A stretch of DNA of 64,000 bases from Cyclobacteriaceae bacterium (GCA_020832305.1 JAFIEV010000041.1:1-64000), one strand, 5' to 3'. Numbered from the stretch's first letter, positions 36,572 to 46,354 are shown. Numbers and translations: made by a program. The notes: generated by a model not told the origin, from the sequence alone.

Positions 36572-37168
36572 ATGCTGAAAGCTTGTTATTCTGCCAACTA
36601 TATTGAAGCAGGTTGTGATGAAGCCGGCAGGGGTTGCCTTGCCGGACCGGTTGTTGCTGCTGCCGTAATCTTACCCAGAGATTACGTGCATCCAATGCTC
36701 AACGACTCTAAGCAATTGAATAATAAGACAAAAGAACTTTTAAAAGAAGACATCCAGCAGAGAGCAATATCTTATGCGGTTGCTGAAGTATCAAATGAAG
36801 AAATTGATGCCATCAATATACTCAAAGCTTCTTTTCTTGCAATGCACAGGGCTATTACTTCTTTACAGGTAAAACCAGAGATGCTTTTGATTGATGGAAA
36901 TCGATTTATTCCCTATCCTGAACTCCCACATATTTGCATGGTAAAGGGTGATGCACGTTTTGCTTCCATTGCAGCAGCATCAGTTTTAGCTAAAACCTAT
37001 CGTGATGAGCTCATGAAAAAATATTCGACTCAATATCCGGGCTACGGATGGGAGAAAAATGCCGGTTATCCTACGGTTTATCACCGGGATGCTATTCGCA
37101 GATTGGGTCTTACCCCTTTGCATAGAAAAAGTTTCAGGTTATTAAATGATCAGCTTGAATTATTCTGA
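36572..37168 (+). CDS. rnhB: Ribonuclease HII
   Basis: A 198-residue enzyme that cuts RNA in RNA:DNA hybrids, including single ribonucleotides left in DNA. The family hallmarks are present: [20 protein letters not shown] with the catalytic Asp-Glu (about residues 14-33), the LLIDGN motif with the third acid near 99-104, and [21 protein letters not shown] near 120-140. The ATG at 36572 gives the usual length. It converges on the GH92 gene with two bases between stops. Confidence 0.95.
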   Translation: MLKACYSANYIEAGCDEAGRGCLAGPVVAAAVILPRDYVHPMLNDSKQLNNKTKELLKEDIQQRAISYAVAEVSNEEIDAINILKASFLAMHRAITSLQVKPEMLLIDGNRFIPYPELPHICMVKGDARFASIAAASVLAKTYRDELMKKYSTQYPGYGWEKNAGYPTVYHRDAIRRLGLTPLHRKSFRLLNDQLELF

Positions 37169-37170
37169 CC

Positions 37171-39501
37171 TTAATTTTTCCAATGAGGTGCGGATAGAGA
37201 AAATGGTGCATCCTCCGGATTGCTGCCTCTTCGACGGTTGGCTTTATTCGTCATTTCAAAATACAATTTGCCCCCCTTTAAAACATCGGTATGATTAATC
37301 CAGTTTGCTGAAATTTTCGATCCATTAAGCTCAATGTTTTCAGCATATACATTAGTGTTGCTGTTAGCCGGAGCTTCTATTATAAATTTATTGCCATTGT
37401 CGAGTTGCATGGTAATTTTTTTGAATAAAGGGGCGCCAAGGACATAGGAAGGATGACCGGGTGTTAACGGATAAAATCCCATACTACTGAAAAGGTACCA
37501 GGCTGAATTGTGGCCGCTGTCATCATCTCCGCTCAAACCATCTGGACCTGAGCGGTAGTGTTTGTCGATAATATCTCTGACAATTTTTTGTGTTTTCCAG
37601 GGCTGCCCTGCATATGAATACAGGTAGGGCAGGTGATAGGCCAGGCGGGTATTATGGGCATATTGACCCATATCTGACAAAATCATTTCAGTCATTTTGT
37701 ATGTAACGCGGCCAAAACTTCCGACTTTAAATTCAGATGGTGTAGAAAAGACTGAGTCAAGCTTTTGAACAAAATTATTCTGTCCACCCATCAGTTCGAT
37801 CATTCCGGCCACATCATGCTGAACAGACCAGGTATTATGCCAGGCATTTCCTTCAACAAAAGCGCCTCCCCATTCAGTTGGATCAAAGGGATCTTTCCAG
37901 GTACCATCAGATTTTTTACCCCTCATAAAGCGAATATCAGGGTCAAAAACATTTTTATAATTTAAAGCCTTCGATTTATATAAGTCTGCATCATCCTGCC
38001 TGTTGAGTTTTTTTGCCATTTGCATTATGCAAAAATCATCATATGCATAATCGAGTGTTTTTGAAGTTGCCGCGGTATAGTCAGGGGTAGGCACAAAGCC
38101 ATATTCATTATACTCTCTGAGACCATCTCTGCCTGGTGCATATTTAGGAGGAAGAACAATAGCATCTTTTTTCATAGCCTGGTAGGCAAGTTCAACATCA
38201 AAATCATTAATGCCTTTTAGGTATGCGTCGGTAAATAATGCAGCGGCATGAGCACCAATCATGGTTTTGCGATAACCCGGACTCGGCCATACAGGAAGCC
38301 AGCCTCCCTGTCGGTAGGTATTGATTAAACCCTGCATTATATTGGCATGAATTTCGGGGTACATAATAGAGAAAAAAGGAAATACCCCTCGGTACGAATC
38401 CCAGAAACCCGAATCAGTGAACATGTATCCCGGATGTACTTTTCCATCAAATGGACTAAAATGTACCATTTTGCCATTTTCATCGAATTCATAAAAAATC
38501 CTTGGCAGTAAGAGTGTTCTGTAAAAAGCAGTGTAAAAGCTGGTTTTTTGATCATTGCTGCTGCCTTCAACCTGAATTTTATTTAATTCGATATTCCATG
38601 TTTGATTGGCTTTTATTTTTACCTGATCAAAAGTAAGATTTTCCACTTCCCGTCTAAGGTTGATAATGGCTTGTTTAATGCTAATAAAAGATGTGGCAAT
38701 TTTTACTTCAACAATTTCATTTTTCTGCGTGGGAAAAGAGATGGCTGCACCGGTATGTTCACCTGATATTTCACGACTCAGTTCTCCATAGGTAGTTTCA
38801 TTCCATGCAGAATAGTGGTTAAAATTTTTACTGAATTGAATTACGAAATAGCATGCGAAATTTTTAGGAACACCACCATTATTAAATTTTGCGTAACCAA
38901 TAATGCGCCTTTGTTGTGGGACAATTCTAACATAAGATCCACCGGGAAAAGCATCGAGCAGGATATGTGATTTTTCAGACTCTGGAAATGTAAAGCGCAT
39001 AATTGCGCCTCTCTGTGTAGGAACGAGTTCACTAATTATATTGGAATTCTCAAGATTGACTTTATAATAATACGGTGTTGATATTTCTGTTGAATGAAAA
39101 AAGCGGCTTGCACGTTTTTCTTCATCAATTGTCAATTCACCGGACTGTGGCATTAGAGAGAAAGCACCGTAATCACCAGAACTTGCACCTGGTGAATGGG
39201 TACATCTGAATCCTCTGATGGTACGGGCATCGTGGGAATAGATATGCTTGCTATTATTTTCAGCAGTTTGCGGTGACCAGAAATTCATACCAAAAGGCAA
39301 GGTAACAGCAGGGTAGGTGCTTCCATTACCCATATCACCTCCTGATTTACTTCCGATTAAAGGATTGACGAATTTAACCAGATTGGTTCTGGCTCCATCA
39401 ACAGAACTCAAATCCCGGAAACTACACGTAGTGAGCGATGCCAGCAAGACCACCGGAAATATAATTGCTTTGAAAATATGCTTCACAATTTTCAGAACCA
39501 T
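37171..39501 (-). CDS. GH92 family glycoside hydrolase (exo-alpha-mannosidase type), lipoprotein
   Basis: A 776-residue enzyme. GH92 enzymes are calcium-dependent exo-acting alpha-mannosidases that trim host or microbial mannans and N-glycans. The N-terminal beta-sandwich carries VNPLIGSKSGGDMGNGSTYPA, and the catalytic barrel holds FVEGNAWHNTW (candidate general acid Glu) and GLSGDDDSGHNSAWYLFSS (catalytic Asp pair, near residues 655-675), followed by MGFYPLTPGHPSYVLG. The N-terminal hydrophobic segment ends in LTTC, a slightly unusual lipobox, so it may be a surface or periplasmic lipoprotein. It is not in an obvious polysaccharide-utilisation locus with SusC/SusD here. Confidence 0.92.
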   Translation of the reverse strand: MVLKIVKHIFKAIIFPVVLLASLTTCSFRDLSSVDGARTNLVKFVNPLIGSKSGGDMGNGSTYPAVTLPFGMNFWSPQTAENNSKHIYSHDARTIRGFRCTHSPGASSGDYGAFSLMPQSGELTIDEEKRASRFFHSTEISTPYYYKVNLENSNIISELVPTQRGAIMRFTFPESEKSHILLDAFPGGSYVRIVPQQRRIIGYAKFNNGGVPKNFACYFVIQFSKNFNHYSAWNETTYGELSREISGEHTGAAISFPTQKNEIVEVKIATSFISIKQAIINLRREVENLTFDQVKIKANQTWNIELNKIQVEGSSNDQKTSFYTAFYRTLLLPRIFYEFDENGKMVHFSPFDGKVHPGYMFTDSGFWDSYRGVFPFFSIMYPEIHANIMQGLINTYRQGGWLPVWPSPGYRKTMIGAHAAALFTDAYLKGINDFDVELAYQAMKKDAIVLPPKYAPGRDGLREYNEYGFVPTPDYTAATSKTLDYAYDDFCIMQMAKKLNRQDDADLYKSKALNYKNVFDPDIRFMRGKKSDGTWKDPFDPTEWGGAFVEGNAWHNTWSVQHDVAGMIELMGGQNNFVQKLDSVFSTPSEFKVGSFGRVTYKMTEMILSDMGQYAHNTRLAYHLPYLYSYAGQPWKTQKIVRDIIDKHYRSGPDGLSGDDDSGHNSAWYLFSSMGFYPLTPGHPSYVLGAPLFKKITMQLDNGNKFIIEAPANSNTNVYAENIELNGSKISANWINHTDVLKGGKLYFEMTNKANRRRGSNPEDAPFSLSAPHWKN

Positions 39502-39543
39502 GTAGGTTGACTTAGAAAATCTTTACAATAAACCATCTCAAAA

Positions 39544-39561
39544 GAACCCAATAAGGGGTTC
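39544..39561 (-). terminator. Weak hairpin downstream of the hemerythrin gene
   Basis: GAACCC (39544-39549) pairs with GGGTTC (39556-39561). Read on the minus strand it is followed by TTTTG. It lies about 150 bases past the bacteriohemerythrin stop and just before the GH92 start, so it could be a weak terminator or leader element. Confidence 0.3.
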
Positions 39562-39641
39562 CAACTTTTACTGTATCCGTCTTTCTCTATAGGCAGGCGA
39601 TTAAAAAATTAATAACAATACCTCTTGGTTTTACAATCTGA

Positions 39642-39649
39642 CAAATGTA
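39642..39649 (-). promoter_or_regulatory. Candidate -7 box for the GH92 gene
   Basis: On the minus strand this reads TACATTTG, matching TAnnTTTG, 140 bases before the GH92 start. No TTG was found at the expected upstream spacing, so only the -7 half is supported. Confidence 0.3.
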
Positions 39650-39712
39650 CAATATTTCTTTTGAAATGCAGTAAAAAGCATTGACTATGTAATCAGGTGT
39701 AGTATTTGAGCT

Positions 39713-40111
39713 TTATTTTGCATTCACCTTAAATCCATGATCTACCTGTCCTATATGACTTTCAATCCAGATTTTTATAAAATTCAGAAGTTCCATGGGC
39801 ATCATTACTTTATCATTTGCATAATCAATTCTGAATTTTTTTATGGCATCTGAAAAGAACTGATGATCAGAACAATGGCTTTTACATTTACCGTACCACG
39901 CCAGGCTACAAAAATGGTTTTCTTCAAATTCAAAATGAATAGAACAATAGTTAAGAAGTTGATCTAAAATATTTTGAATGTCCAATTTATGATATCCACT
40001 TGTAATGCCTTCATATAGTGAATTGACCAGTGAAAAAAGATGCTGATGTTGCCTGTCAATTTCCAGTATTCCAACACTGTATTTTACTTCATCCCAGATA
40101 ATAAATGACAT
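39713..40111 (-). CDS. Bacteriohemerythrin (hemerythrin-like oxygen/metal-binding protein)
   Basis: A 132-residue four-helix protein that should bind a di-iron centre and carry or sense oxygen. The conserved ligands are visible: IDRQHQHLF near residues 18-26, IHFEFEENHF near 58-67, a later H-x-x-x-D-H near 78-83, and WIESHIGQVDHGF near 111-123. The opening F-I-x-W-D-x-x-x-S-V-G-I also fits the family. It has no membrane segment, so it is cytoplasmic. It follows the S41 peptidase gene by 53 bases on the same strand. Confidence 0.9.
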   Translation of the reverse strand: MSFIIWDEVKYSVGILEIDRQHQHLFSLVNSLYEGITSGYHKLDIQNILDQLLNYCSIHFEFEENHFCSLAWYGKCKSHCSDHQFFSDAIKKFRIDYANDKVMMPMELLNFIKIWIESHIGQVDHGFKVNAK

Positions 40112-40164
40112 AGTTTTGAGCTAAGTTTGTATTATTTAATGTTAATAGTCAATTAATCAATCGA

Positions 40165-41364
40165 TTAGGATCCATTGAGTATTTTTTCAATGGCCCGTTC
40201 TATCATAGTGTCTATTCCATTGTCCTGATCTACTTTGGTCATATATACAACAATATCAGGAGGCACACCATTTTCAAAATTAAAACCATCATGTGAAATG
40301 GTTTGTGTCACTGAAAATCTGTAAGTCCAACCATTGGGAAGCTGACCACCATTGGGCGCACCCAATCCTCCGCCGGTAGTATCTCCCATCAGCGTCATTC
40401 CTGGTAAAGCACGGGCACCCAAAGAAAAAAAAGAGGTAGCACTGAAACTCGAGCGGTTTACCAACACAACTATTGGTTTATCGTACCATAAATCCTGTTG
40501 CTGCGGCTCAGCATAGGCTGATTGCGGACCTTCAAAATCGTTGGGGCCAGGACCATTTTTAATATAGGAATCGTATATCCTTACTTTGCGATCGGTGAAG
40601 TAATTCAACATTCTGAAAATGTTTAGTACCGAACCACCTCCATTACTCCTGAGGTCCAAAATCATACCTTTAGTGTTACGGTACCTGCCTAAAATTACGC
40701 CGATATCAGTGCCTCCAACGGTGCGGGAAAATGATCCATAGCGAACATAGGCAATATCCCTGGCACCAGCCTGTACACCTTGCCTTCTTGGACGTATGAA
40801 ATTGTGCGAAAAAGCGCCACTTAAGAAAAAGTCATCACCAAGGTATTGGTCTCTTACCAGTCGGGCATTATAATTTTCAGGAGCGGTAAGCTGAAACTCA
40901 AAGCGTGAAATATTAAAAGGTGAATACAGGTTTACGTGTCCGTCCTGCAATTCATTTAACATTTCCCATAAAATATTAAAAAGCTCAACATCATTAATAT
41001 TGTTTCTCACACGCCTTGAATAACGTGTATACACTTCATCCCAGTTAATTTCTTTATACTCAAAAAAAGAATATCTTTCATTTGCCTCTTTCCATAAGTA
41101 TTCAAAATTTTCCCTGGGGGTGCTTACCGGATTCTCCTCAAAAAACAATTTCTCACATGCCGTTAATGTAAACAGTACAGAAACCATTATAAGATATACA
41201 ATGCTGCCCCTTTTTACCCTAATAGATATTGATTTTAATCTGCCACTAACTGCCCTGAATGGGATAGTATGTATCGACATATAGTTGAACGTCACATGAT
41301 TATTATCAATATCCCCACAGTACCAACCATCAGGATGTGTCGGTTTCGTCATGCCCGGTTTCAT
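40165..41364 (-). CDS. S41-family peptidase, lipoprotein
   Basis: A protein of up to 399 residues of the C-terminal processing (S41) peptidase superfamily. After a hydrophobic segment ending LTAC (a lipobox, about 67-70 in the long form), the catalytic core has LQDGHVNLY, a conserved MILDLRSNGGG segment and NRSSFSATSFFSLGARALPG with the candidate nucleophilic Ser. No clear PDZ domain is present. The long start at 41364 overlaps the upstream stop as ATGA; the ATG at 41280 (MSIHTIPF) gives a more normal signal peptide and 371 residues. Likely substrate: envelope proteins. Confidence 0.8.
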   Translation of the reverse strand: MKPGMTKPTHPDGWYCGDIDNNHVTFNYMSIHTIPFRAVSGRLKSISIRVKRGSIVYLIMVSVLFTLTACEKLFFEENPVSTPRENFEYLWKEANERYSFFEYKEINWDEVYTRYSRRVRNNINDVELFNILWEMLNELQDGHVNLYSPFNISRFEFQLTAPENYNARLVRDQYLGDDFFLSGAFSHNFIRPRRQGVQAGARDIAYVRYGSFSRTVGGTDIGVILGRYRNTKGMILDLRSNGGGSVLNIFRMLNYFTDRKVRIYDSYIKNGPGPNDFEGPQSAYAEPQQQDLWYDKPIVVLVNRSSFSATSFFSLGARALPGMTLMGDTTGGGLGAPNGGQLPNGWTYRFSVTQTISHDGFNFENGVPPDIVVYMTKVDQDNGIDTMIERAIEKILNGS

Positions 41365-42269
41365 CTTTTTTCCGTCGAATTAAATTTATACATAAAAAAC
41401 ATCTGTATTACATGATGAGCCGTTTGCAGGTCATTAAAGCCATTATACAATTCCCCGACATCCCATGTGTAGGCCAGGCGCAATCCATTCCCGTTTTTAA
41501 GGAAATATTGAAAATCGAAAGTCGTATTAATTTTGTACAAACGATTTAAACTTCCGAAATTAATATCATTTTCGCCGGAAAATCCGGAGGATCCATCCGT
41601 AAAATCCCTTATTACCGCATATTCAGGCCTCATAAAGGTGTAGAAAACCGGTAAATTCAACTGAAATCCACCGGTAAAATGTCTTTCACTCTTACTTATC
41701 GTAATAAACCAGAGTTTTCTTTTTTTCTGTATTGAAAAATCGCGCTCAAATCTGATACCAGGTCCTATACCAGCCACAAAATCATAGTGAAAGGATGCAT
41801 TGTTTAACTCTGGATTAATTCGACCATGGTAGGTACCCACAATCGATGGACCCAGGTACATTCGCACCTTCAATTTATCCATGTAAGCCACCCTTTTAAG
41901 ATAACTATGGTCAAAAATTACACTGTGGTTGCGGGTGCGATACAGGAGGCCAAAATCTATGGAAGGTTCTATTAATCCATAAGAATACCCAAAAGACAAT
42001 TTGTGAAAGGTTTTTTCTGAATGCTCCAATAAACCTACAGAAAAACCAGGGCTCATACCTTCGTACCAAAGGGGAGAAACGCCAAAATCCCTGACCGCAT
42101 GAAAATCAAGTTGGCCACCAGCAATAAGATAAACTGCATTTTTTTGAGATTTATCTTTCTTCTTGTCTTCATCTTTTGTGATAAGTTGCGGCATTGATGC
42201 CAGTAAAGGTATATTGATGTAATTAAATAATAAAAGCCAAAAGGCAGTATGTTTGAGAATATGATTCAT
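41361..42269 (-). CDS. Outer-membrane beta-barrel protein, unknown function
   Basis: A 302-residue protein with a signal-like hydrophobic N-terminus (MNHILKHTAFWLLLF) and alternating beta strands with aromatic girdle residues throughout, for example LSFGYSYGLIEPSIDFGLLY and GLRLAYTWDVGELY, ending MFFMYKFN. It appears to be an envelope barrel. It lies between a hybrid histidine kinase and the S41 peptidase on the same strand, 77 bases from the first and overlapping the second by four, which suggests one transcript. The ATG at 42269 is preferred over an upstream ATG at 42329. Confidence 0.65.
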   Translation of the reverse strand: MNHILKHTAFWLLLFNYINIPLLASMPQLITKDEDKKKDKSQKNAVYLIAGGQLDFHAVRDFGVSPLWYEGMSPGFSVGLLEHSEKTFHKLSFGYSYGLIEPSIDFGLLYRTRNHSVIFDHSYLKRVAYMDKLKVRMYLGPSIVGTYHGRINPELNNASFHYDFVAGIGPGIRFERDFSIQKKRKLWFITISKSERHFTGGFQLNLPVFYTFMRPEYAVIRDFTDGSSGFSGENDINFGSLNRLYKINTTFDFQYFLKNGNGLRLAYTWDVGELYNGFNDLQTAHHVIQMFFMYKFNSTEKR

Positions 42270-42346
42270 ATATGTTTTAATGTGACACAAAAAACGTAAA
42301 ATTATTACACCAAGCAAACGAAAAGTCAAAATTAGATGTAGCGATT

Positions 42347-44911
42347 TCAGGTTTCCATACTGACTGTTATATTGTATTCAACCCTGAGGTTTTCCAGAAT
42401 ATCTAAAATTTCTTCAGAAAAATCATTCAGTTCAGCATGTTTGATTTCATGATTATTTCTGAGTTTGGCTTCCAATTCCCTTGCCTGCGCTGATAAATGC
42501 CTCAGTTTAATTTGAGCAAGTCTGGAAGTGAGTTTATGGCATATATTTATTTTTTCATTTATTTCAGCATTTACAAGAGCTGTCACATCGTCCCTTGTTT
42601 CAATATAAAACTGATGCAAGAGATCAGAAAGAAGTGATTCATCTCCCATGGTAAATTTTTTATAGTCAGATAAATCGTATACCGTAGCAACTGCCATGTT
42701 ATTTGCATGGGGTTCTGTAGCGGGTATAATCGAACTGAGACTTAACAAAGAAGAAATTTTGAGTACCAAATCAGTTTTATCCACTGGTTTATAAAGGATT
42801 TCATCAAAACATTGAAAGTTAGGATGGTTGTTTTTAGTTAATACATCGGCGGTGGCTGCAATCATTTTAGGTGCCTTATGCCTGCTTTGACTCCTGATCT
42901 TTTCACAAAGTTGATACCCATTCATGCCGGGTAAATGAATATCCAGGATGGCCAGATCAAATTCTTGTTGTTCAATGAACTCAAGTGCAGTCTCCGGTCG
43001 TTCGCAAACTATAACTTCAGCGCCATATGAAGACAACACAATCTCTTGTAATTTGAGGATTAAAGGGTCATCGTCTACCACCAGTATTTTAAGGCCTCTG
43101 AAAATATCAGAAGCTTTTTCAATTTCTTCTTTCTTGTTCCAAACAGAATTTTCAGCACTTTCAAAAGTAAACTTTAGCGTAAATATACTACCCTCACCAG
43201 GCTTACTTTGCAATTCAAGTGATCCGCCCATTAATGAAACCACCTTTTTTACAATACCCAGTCCTAAACCAGCGCCTTTTTTCTTTTTAGGATGATTTCC
43301 TGCCTGGTGAAAGTCTTCAAAAATTCTTTCCTGATCTGGTTTGTCAATACCGACCCCAGTGTCCTGTAGTACAAATACGGCATCGACCGATTGTTCGAAT
43401 TTTTTGAAAGCTGCACTGAAATGTATGCTGCCAGTATCAGTAAATTTTAATGCATTATGCAGCAGGTTAAAAAATACCTGATTGAATCGGTAGGAGTCTG
43501 TATATATAAGAGGTGTATCGGTTGGTATATCAAAATTAAAAGCCAGGTTTTTTCCCTCAGCCCTTAGCTTAAAAGTCAGGTACAGATCCTGAAGTAAATC
43601 ACCTGGATTTACAACCTCACGGTTGATTTCAATAATTCCGGATTCTATTTTGGCCAGGTCAAGAATTTCATTAGCTGTTTTTAGCAAATGTTCTGATGAT
43701 TTTTTGATCGCATGAATATATTCATTCTGATTATCAAGCAGATTGGAATAACCAATGATGGAGGTAAGTGGTGTGCGGATTTCATGACTCATTGTGGCCA
43801 GAAATTTTTGTTTAATCTGTACGGCCTTATCTGACTTATTTTTTTCCTCGATCAGCATTTCCTGGTAATACCTTATCCTTTTTAAGTCGGCCATTAAAAA
43901 ATACAGCAACAAAAAACCCGCGAGCATAAAGAACAGTATTATGCCGGTCAGTACATTTTTAAATTTTTCAGAAGCTCCATATGCATTTTCTATATTGCTG
44001 AAACTGAGTAAATAATCAGTATTTTTTAATTCAATAAAAATGCTTTGTACAATATCCAGTAGAATGGCATTTTTTTCATTGATCTTTTTTTCCAGCTTCT
44101 GTAAATGGTGTTGTGATTTTTTTTCATCCTGGTAAAACTGATTGATAACATCTCTCAAACTAGCAATAAGTTCTTCACTGGTAGAAACGATCACTGTATC
44201 AATGACCTGAGTATAAAGAGTATCTATTTTTTTTTCAGGCAAAAGTACAATGGTATCCATGGCCTCAGTTTCCTTTCTTTCCCTTTTGGCAAAAAAACGC
44301 CGCACCTTGCGCCAGAAGTTGTCTTCAGCATCATTGATGGCTGCCCGTGAAAGAGAATCCAGTGCCTGAAGTGTATAATTAGAAATCTTTATTTCAGAAG
44401 TCTGACTTTTAACCACATAAGAACTGTCTTTAATTTGCAGATTTCCGAATTGTAATTGATCTGATATTTCTTTTAATACCCGCGATGAAAAAGTATTTCG
44501 ATTGTTGATCTGATAGGCCTCACTGAGTTGATCCATGCCTATAAGTATCTCATTCATAAGGTTTTGTACGCTATCGATGCGACCCACCTGAAGAGGGTCT
44601 TCCTTTAACAATTGTTTTAAGGTATCAAGACGACAATCGATGGCATGGGCAATTCGTGCAAAATCTTCAAGCGCTTCGGGTTCTTCCTGTGAACGAATGG
44701 CCGTTTTATACTGATTCAACCTCAGCAAATCATTGCTAATATCATTGAGTACTTCAGCCTTGTAATTGGGTGTTGAAATCAATTCAATGGTGCCCAGCAT
44801 TTTTTCAAGACTGTATAGTGCAAAACCAGCGGCCATAATCATAGCTGTGACCGCTATTATGAAGATGAAAATAATCTTACTTTTTATTCCGCTCTTTTCT
44901 ACCGCAGGCAT
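42347..44911 (-). CDS. Hybrid histidine kinase with receiver and HPt domains
   Basis: An 854-residue inner-membrane signalling protein. TM1 spans about 13-34 and TM2 about 320-342, enclosing an extracytoplasmic helical sensor of about 285 residues with no known fold; an RxFFAKRERKE basic stretch lies in its middle. The cytoplasmic part has a HisKA domain (SHEIRTPL, phosphoacceptor His near 372), a HATPase (N-box FNLLHNALKF, DTGVGIDKP, GAGLGLGI, about 460-590), a receiver with VVDDDP and LAILDIHLPGMNG (Asp near 655), and a C-terminal HPt-like domain with CHKLTSRLAQI (His near 790). This is a BarA/ArcB-like multistep phosphorelay. No separate response regulator or output gene is adjacent. Confidence 0.9.
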   Translation of the reverse strand: MPAVEKSGIKSKIIFIFIIAVTAMIMAAGFALYSLEKMLGTIELISTPNYKAEVLNDISNDLLRLNQYKTAIRSQEEPEALEDFARIAHAIDCRLDTLKQLLKEDPLQVGRIDSVQNLMNEILIGMDQLSEAYQINNRNTFSSRVLKEISDQLQFGNLQIKDSSYVVKSQTSEIKISNYTLQALDSLSRAAINDAEDNFWRKVRRFFAKRERKETEAMDTIVLLPEKKIDTLYTQVIDTVIVSTSEELIASLRDVINQFYQDEKKSQHHLQKLEKKINEKNAILLDIVQSIFIELKNTDYLLSFSNIENAYGASEKFKNVLTGIILFFMLAGFLLLYFLMADLKRIRYYQEMLIEEKNKSDKAVQIKQKFLATMSHEIRTPLTSIIGYSNLLDNQNEYIHAIKKSSEHLLKTANEILDLAKIESGIIEINREVVNPGDLLQDLYLTFKLRAEGKNLAFNFDIPTDTPLIYTDSYRFNQVFFNLLHNALKFTDTGSIHFSAAFKKFEQSVDAVFVLQDTGVGIDKPDQERIFEDFHQAGNHPKKKKGAGLGLGIVKKVVSLMGGSLELQSKPGEGSIFTLKFTFESAENSVWNKKEEIEKASDIFRGLKILVVDDDPLILKLQEIVLSSYGAEVIVCERPETALEFIEQQEFDLAILDIHLPGMNGYQLCEKIRSQSRHKAPKMIAATADVLTKNNHPNFQCFDEILYKPVDKTDLVLKISSLLSLSSIIPATEPHANNMAVATVYDLSDYKKFTMGDESLLSDLLHQFYIETRDDVTALVNAEINEKINICHKLTSRLAQIKLRHLSAQARELEAKLRNNHEIKHAELNDFSEEILDILENLRVEYNITVSMET

Positions 44912-45065
44912 GTAAAAGGTTGAATCTCTTTACAAAACTTAAAATAGCTAAAAAAATTGCATTTAATCAAATAAGCCATCCTACTTCAGCATTATTATAT
45001 ATCAATCTTGATTGGGTGTGATATGATAATTGAGCAGGAGAGGAGCAGAAGTAATTTTGAAAAAG

Positions 45066-45137
45066 TAGCCCGTAGGGGATTCGAACCCCTGCTACAAGGA
45101 TGAAAACCTTGCGTCCTAACCCCTAGACGAACGGGCC
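45066..45137 (-). tRNA. tRNA-Glu (anticodon TTC)
   Basis: A complete cloverleaf on the minus strand. The 5' G at 45137 starts the acceptor arm GGCCCGT, pairing with ACGGGCT (G1-T72 wobble, common for Bacteroidota tRNA-Glu). The anticodon stem CAAGG/CCTTG encloses TTTTCAT with anticodon TTC, and the T arm AGGGG-TTCGAAT-CCCCT is intact. The discriminator is A; the CCA end is not encoded. Confidence 0.97.
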
Positions 45138-45153
45138 TGCTCAAAAGCGAGTG

Positions 45154-45185
45154 CAAATATAGATATTTGCATTTTTAATACAAAA
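45154..45185 (-). promoter_or_regulatory. Promoter of tRNA-Glu
   Basis: On the minus strand the -33 element TTTTG lies at 45181-45185 and the -7 box TATATTTG at 45154-45161, with a 19-base spacer. The predicted start is about ten bases before the tRNA. This is a textbook Bacteroidota promoter. Confidence 0.75.
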
Positions 45186-45294
45186 CTACACAGTCAAAAT
45201 ATTTCCTTCCTAAGAAATTGAATCCTGAAGTTAATTTGTATTTATTTGATTTTTAGATAATAGATATACAAAAAAAAATTTCTCTTTATATAAA

Positions 45295-46353
45295 TCACAT
45301 ATTACAATATTGCTGAACTGCCTGAATCCCTTCTTTTTCCTGCATTGCAGCACTTTGACGATAGTGTTCACAGGCAGACGCTATTTGTCCATTGGCTCTT
45401 AAAGCTTCACCCTGCCAGAAATATACCAACTCCATTTCCTTGTCCATTCGCTGTGCCTGGCCCAATAGTCGGATGGCATCTGAAAACTGACCCTTTTTGA
45501 AATACAAAATTCCCTTATTTCTATAAGCCCAGGCATTTTTTTCATCATATCGGATGCTTGAATTTATGAGTTTTTCAGCCTCCTCGAAAGAATCTTTTAA
45601 AATCAATACATAACCCATATTGTTGAGTATGAAAGCATTGGATGGATCATTCTTTAAAGCCATTGCCAGGAGTTTTTCTGCTTGACCTACTTCATTTTCT
45701 TTCAGTGCAATCTGGCTCATCACATTAAGTGCATTCACGTCATCAGGAAAAGTTTCGAGCACATCCCGGAGCAATGCTCGCGCGCGGTCAAACTCATTTC
45801 TGAAATAATAAATGGTTGCCAGGTTGAGAGAAATTTCATGGTTTTCAGGTTGTAAATTCCTTGCTTCCATAAAGCAGGAGATCGCTTCATCATAGCGTTT
45901 TATCTGACTGAGTACTGTTCCTTTGGCAAATAATATTCTGCCATCTGTTTCTGAAAGCTTTTCGATTTGCAATATGTCTTCCAATGCCCGATAGTGTTCT
46001 TTTAACTGATAAAATGCGTTGGAGCGGTTAAAGTATACCTCGGTATACTCGGGCATAATCGCAATGGCCCGGGTGTAATCTTCCACAGCATTGATGTACT
46101 GCCGGTTTTGGTAATAGGCTATACCACGATTATTGAGGGCATCAACGTAATTCGGATCAATTTCAAGGGCTTCTGAGTAGTTTTGAATCGCCTTTCTGAA
46201 ATCCCTTGCATCGAGTGCCAGATTACCTTTCAACAAAAACTGCATCTTACGGGTATCTCGGCGCTCAGCGCAGGATGATATTCCAGCAATGATTAAAATA
46301 GTTAATATTATATATCTTATATTCAATGTGATATACAATTTAATATAAACCAT
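45295..46353 (-). CDS. TPR-repeat lipoprotein
   Basis: A 352-residue protein. The N-terminal hydrophobic segment ends in GISSC, a lipobox-like site, so it should be an envelope lipoprotein. The rest is about nine tetratricopeptide repeats with the usual W/Y-L-F / A-Y-Y pattern, for example ALNNRGIAYYQNRQYINAVEDYTRAI, here mentioned by positions about 60-90, then NMGYVLILKDSFEEAEKLI near 245-265. TPR units bind partner proteins. The likely start is ATG 46353, overlapping the end of the ABC1 kinase gene; GTG at 46362 is an alternative. Operon with the kinase and TetR genes. Confidence 0.8.
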   Translation of the reverse strand: MVYIKLYITLNIRYIILTILIIAGISSCAERRDTRKMQFLLKGNLALDARDFRKAIQNYSEALEIDPNYVDALNNRGIAYYQNRQYINAVEDYTRAIAIMPEYTEVYFNRSNAFYQLKEHYRALEDILQIEKLSETDGRILFAKGTVLSQIKRYDEAISCFMEARNLQPENHEISLNLATIYYFRNEFDRARALLRDVLETFPDDVNALNVMSQIALKENEVGQAEKLLAMALKNDPSNAFILNNMGYVLILKDSFEEAEKLINSSIRYDEKNAWAYRNKGILYFKKGQFSDAIRLLGQAQRMDKEMELVYFWQGEALRANGQIASACEHYRQSAAMQEKEGIQAVQQYCNM

Positions 46354-46354
46354 T

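Noticed and set aside
42347-44911. Reading the histidine kinase as a chemoreceptor or CHASE-domain sensor
   Set aside because: The extracytoplasmic region is helical but does not show a motif I can tie to a named sensor domain.
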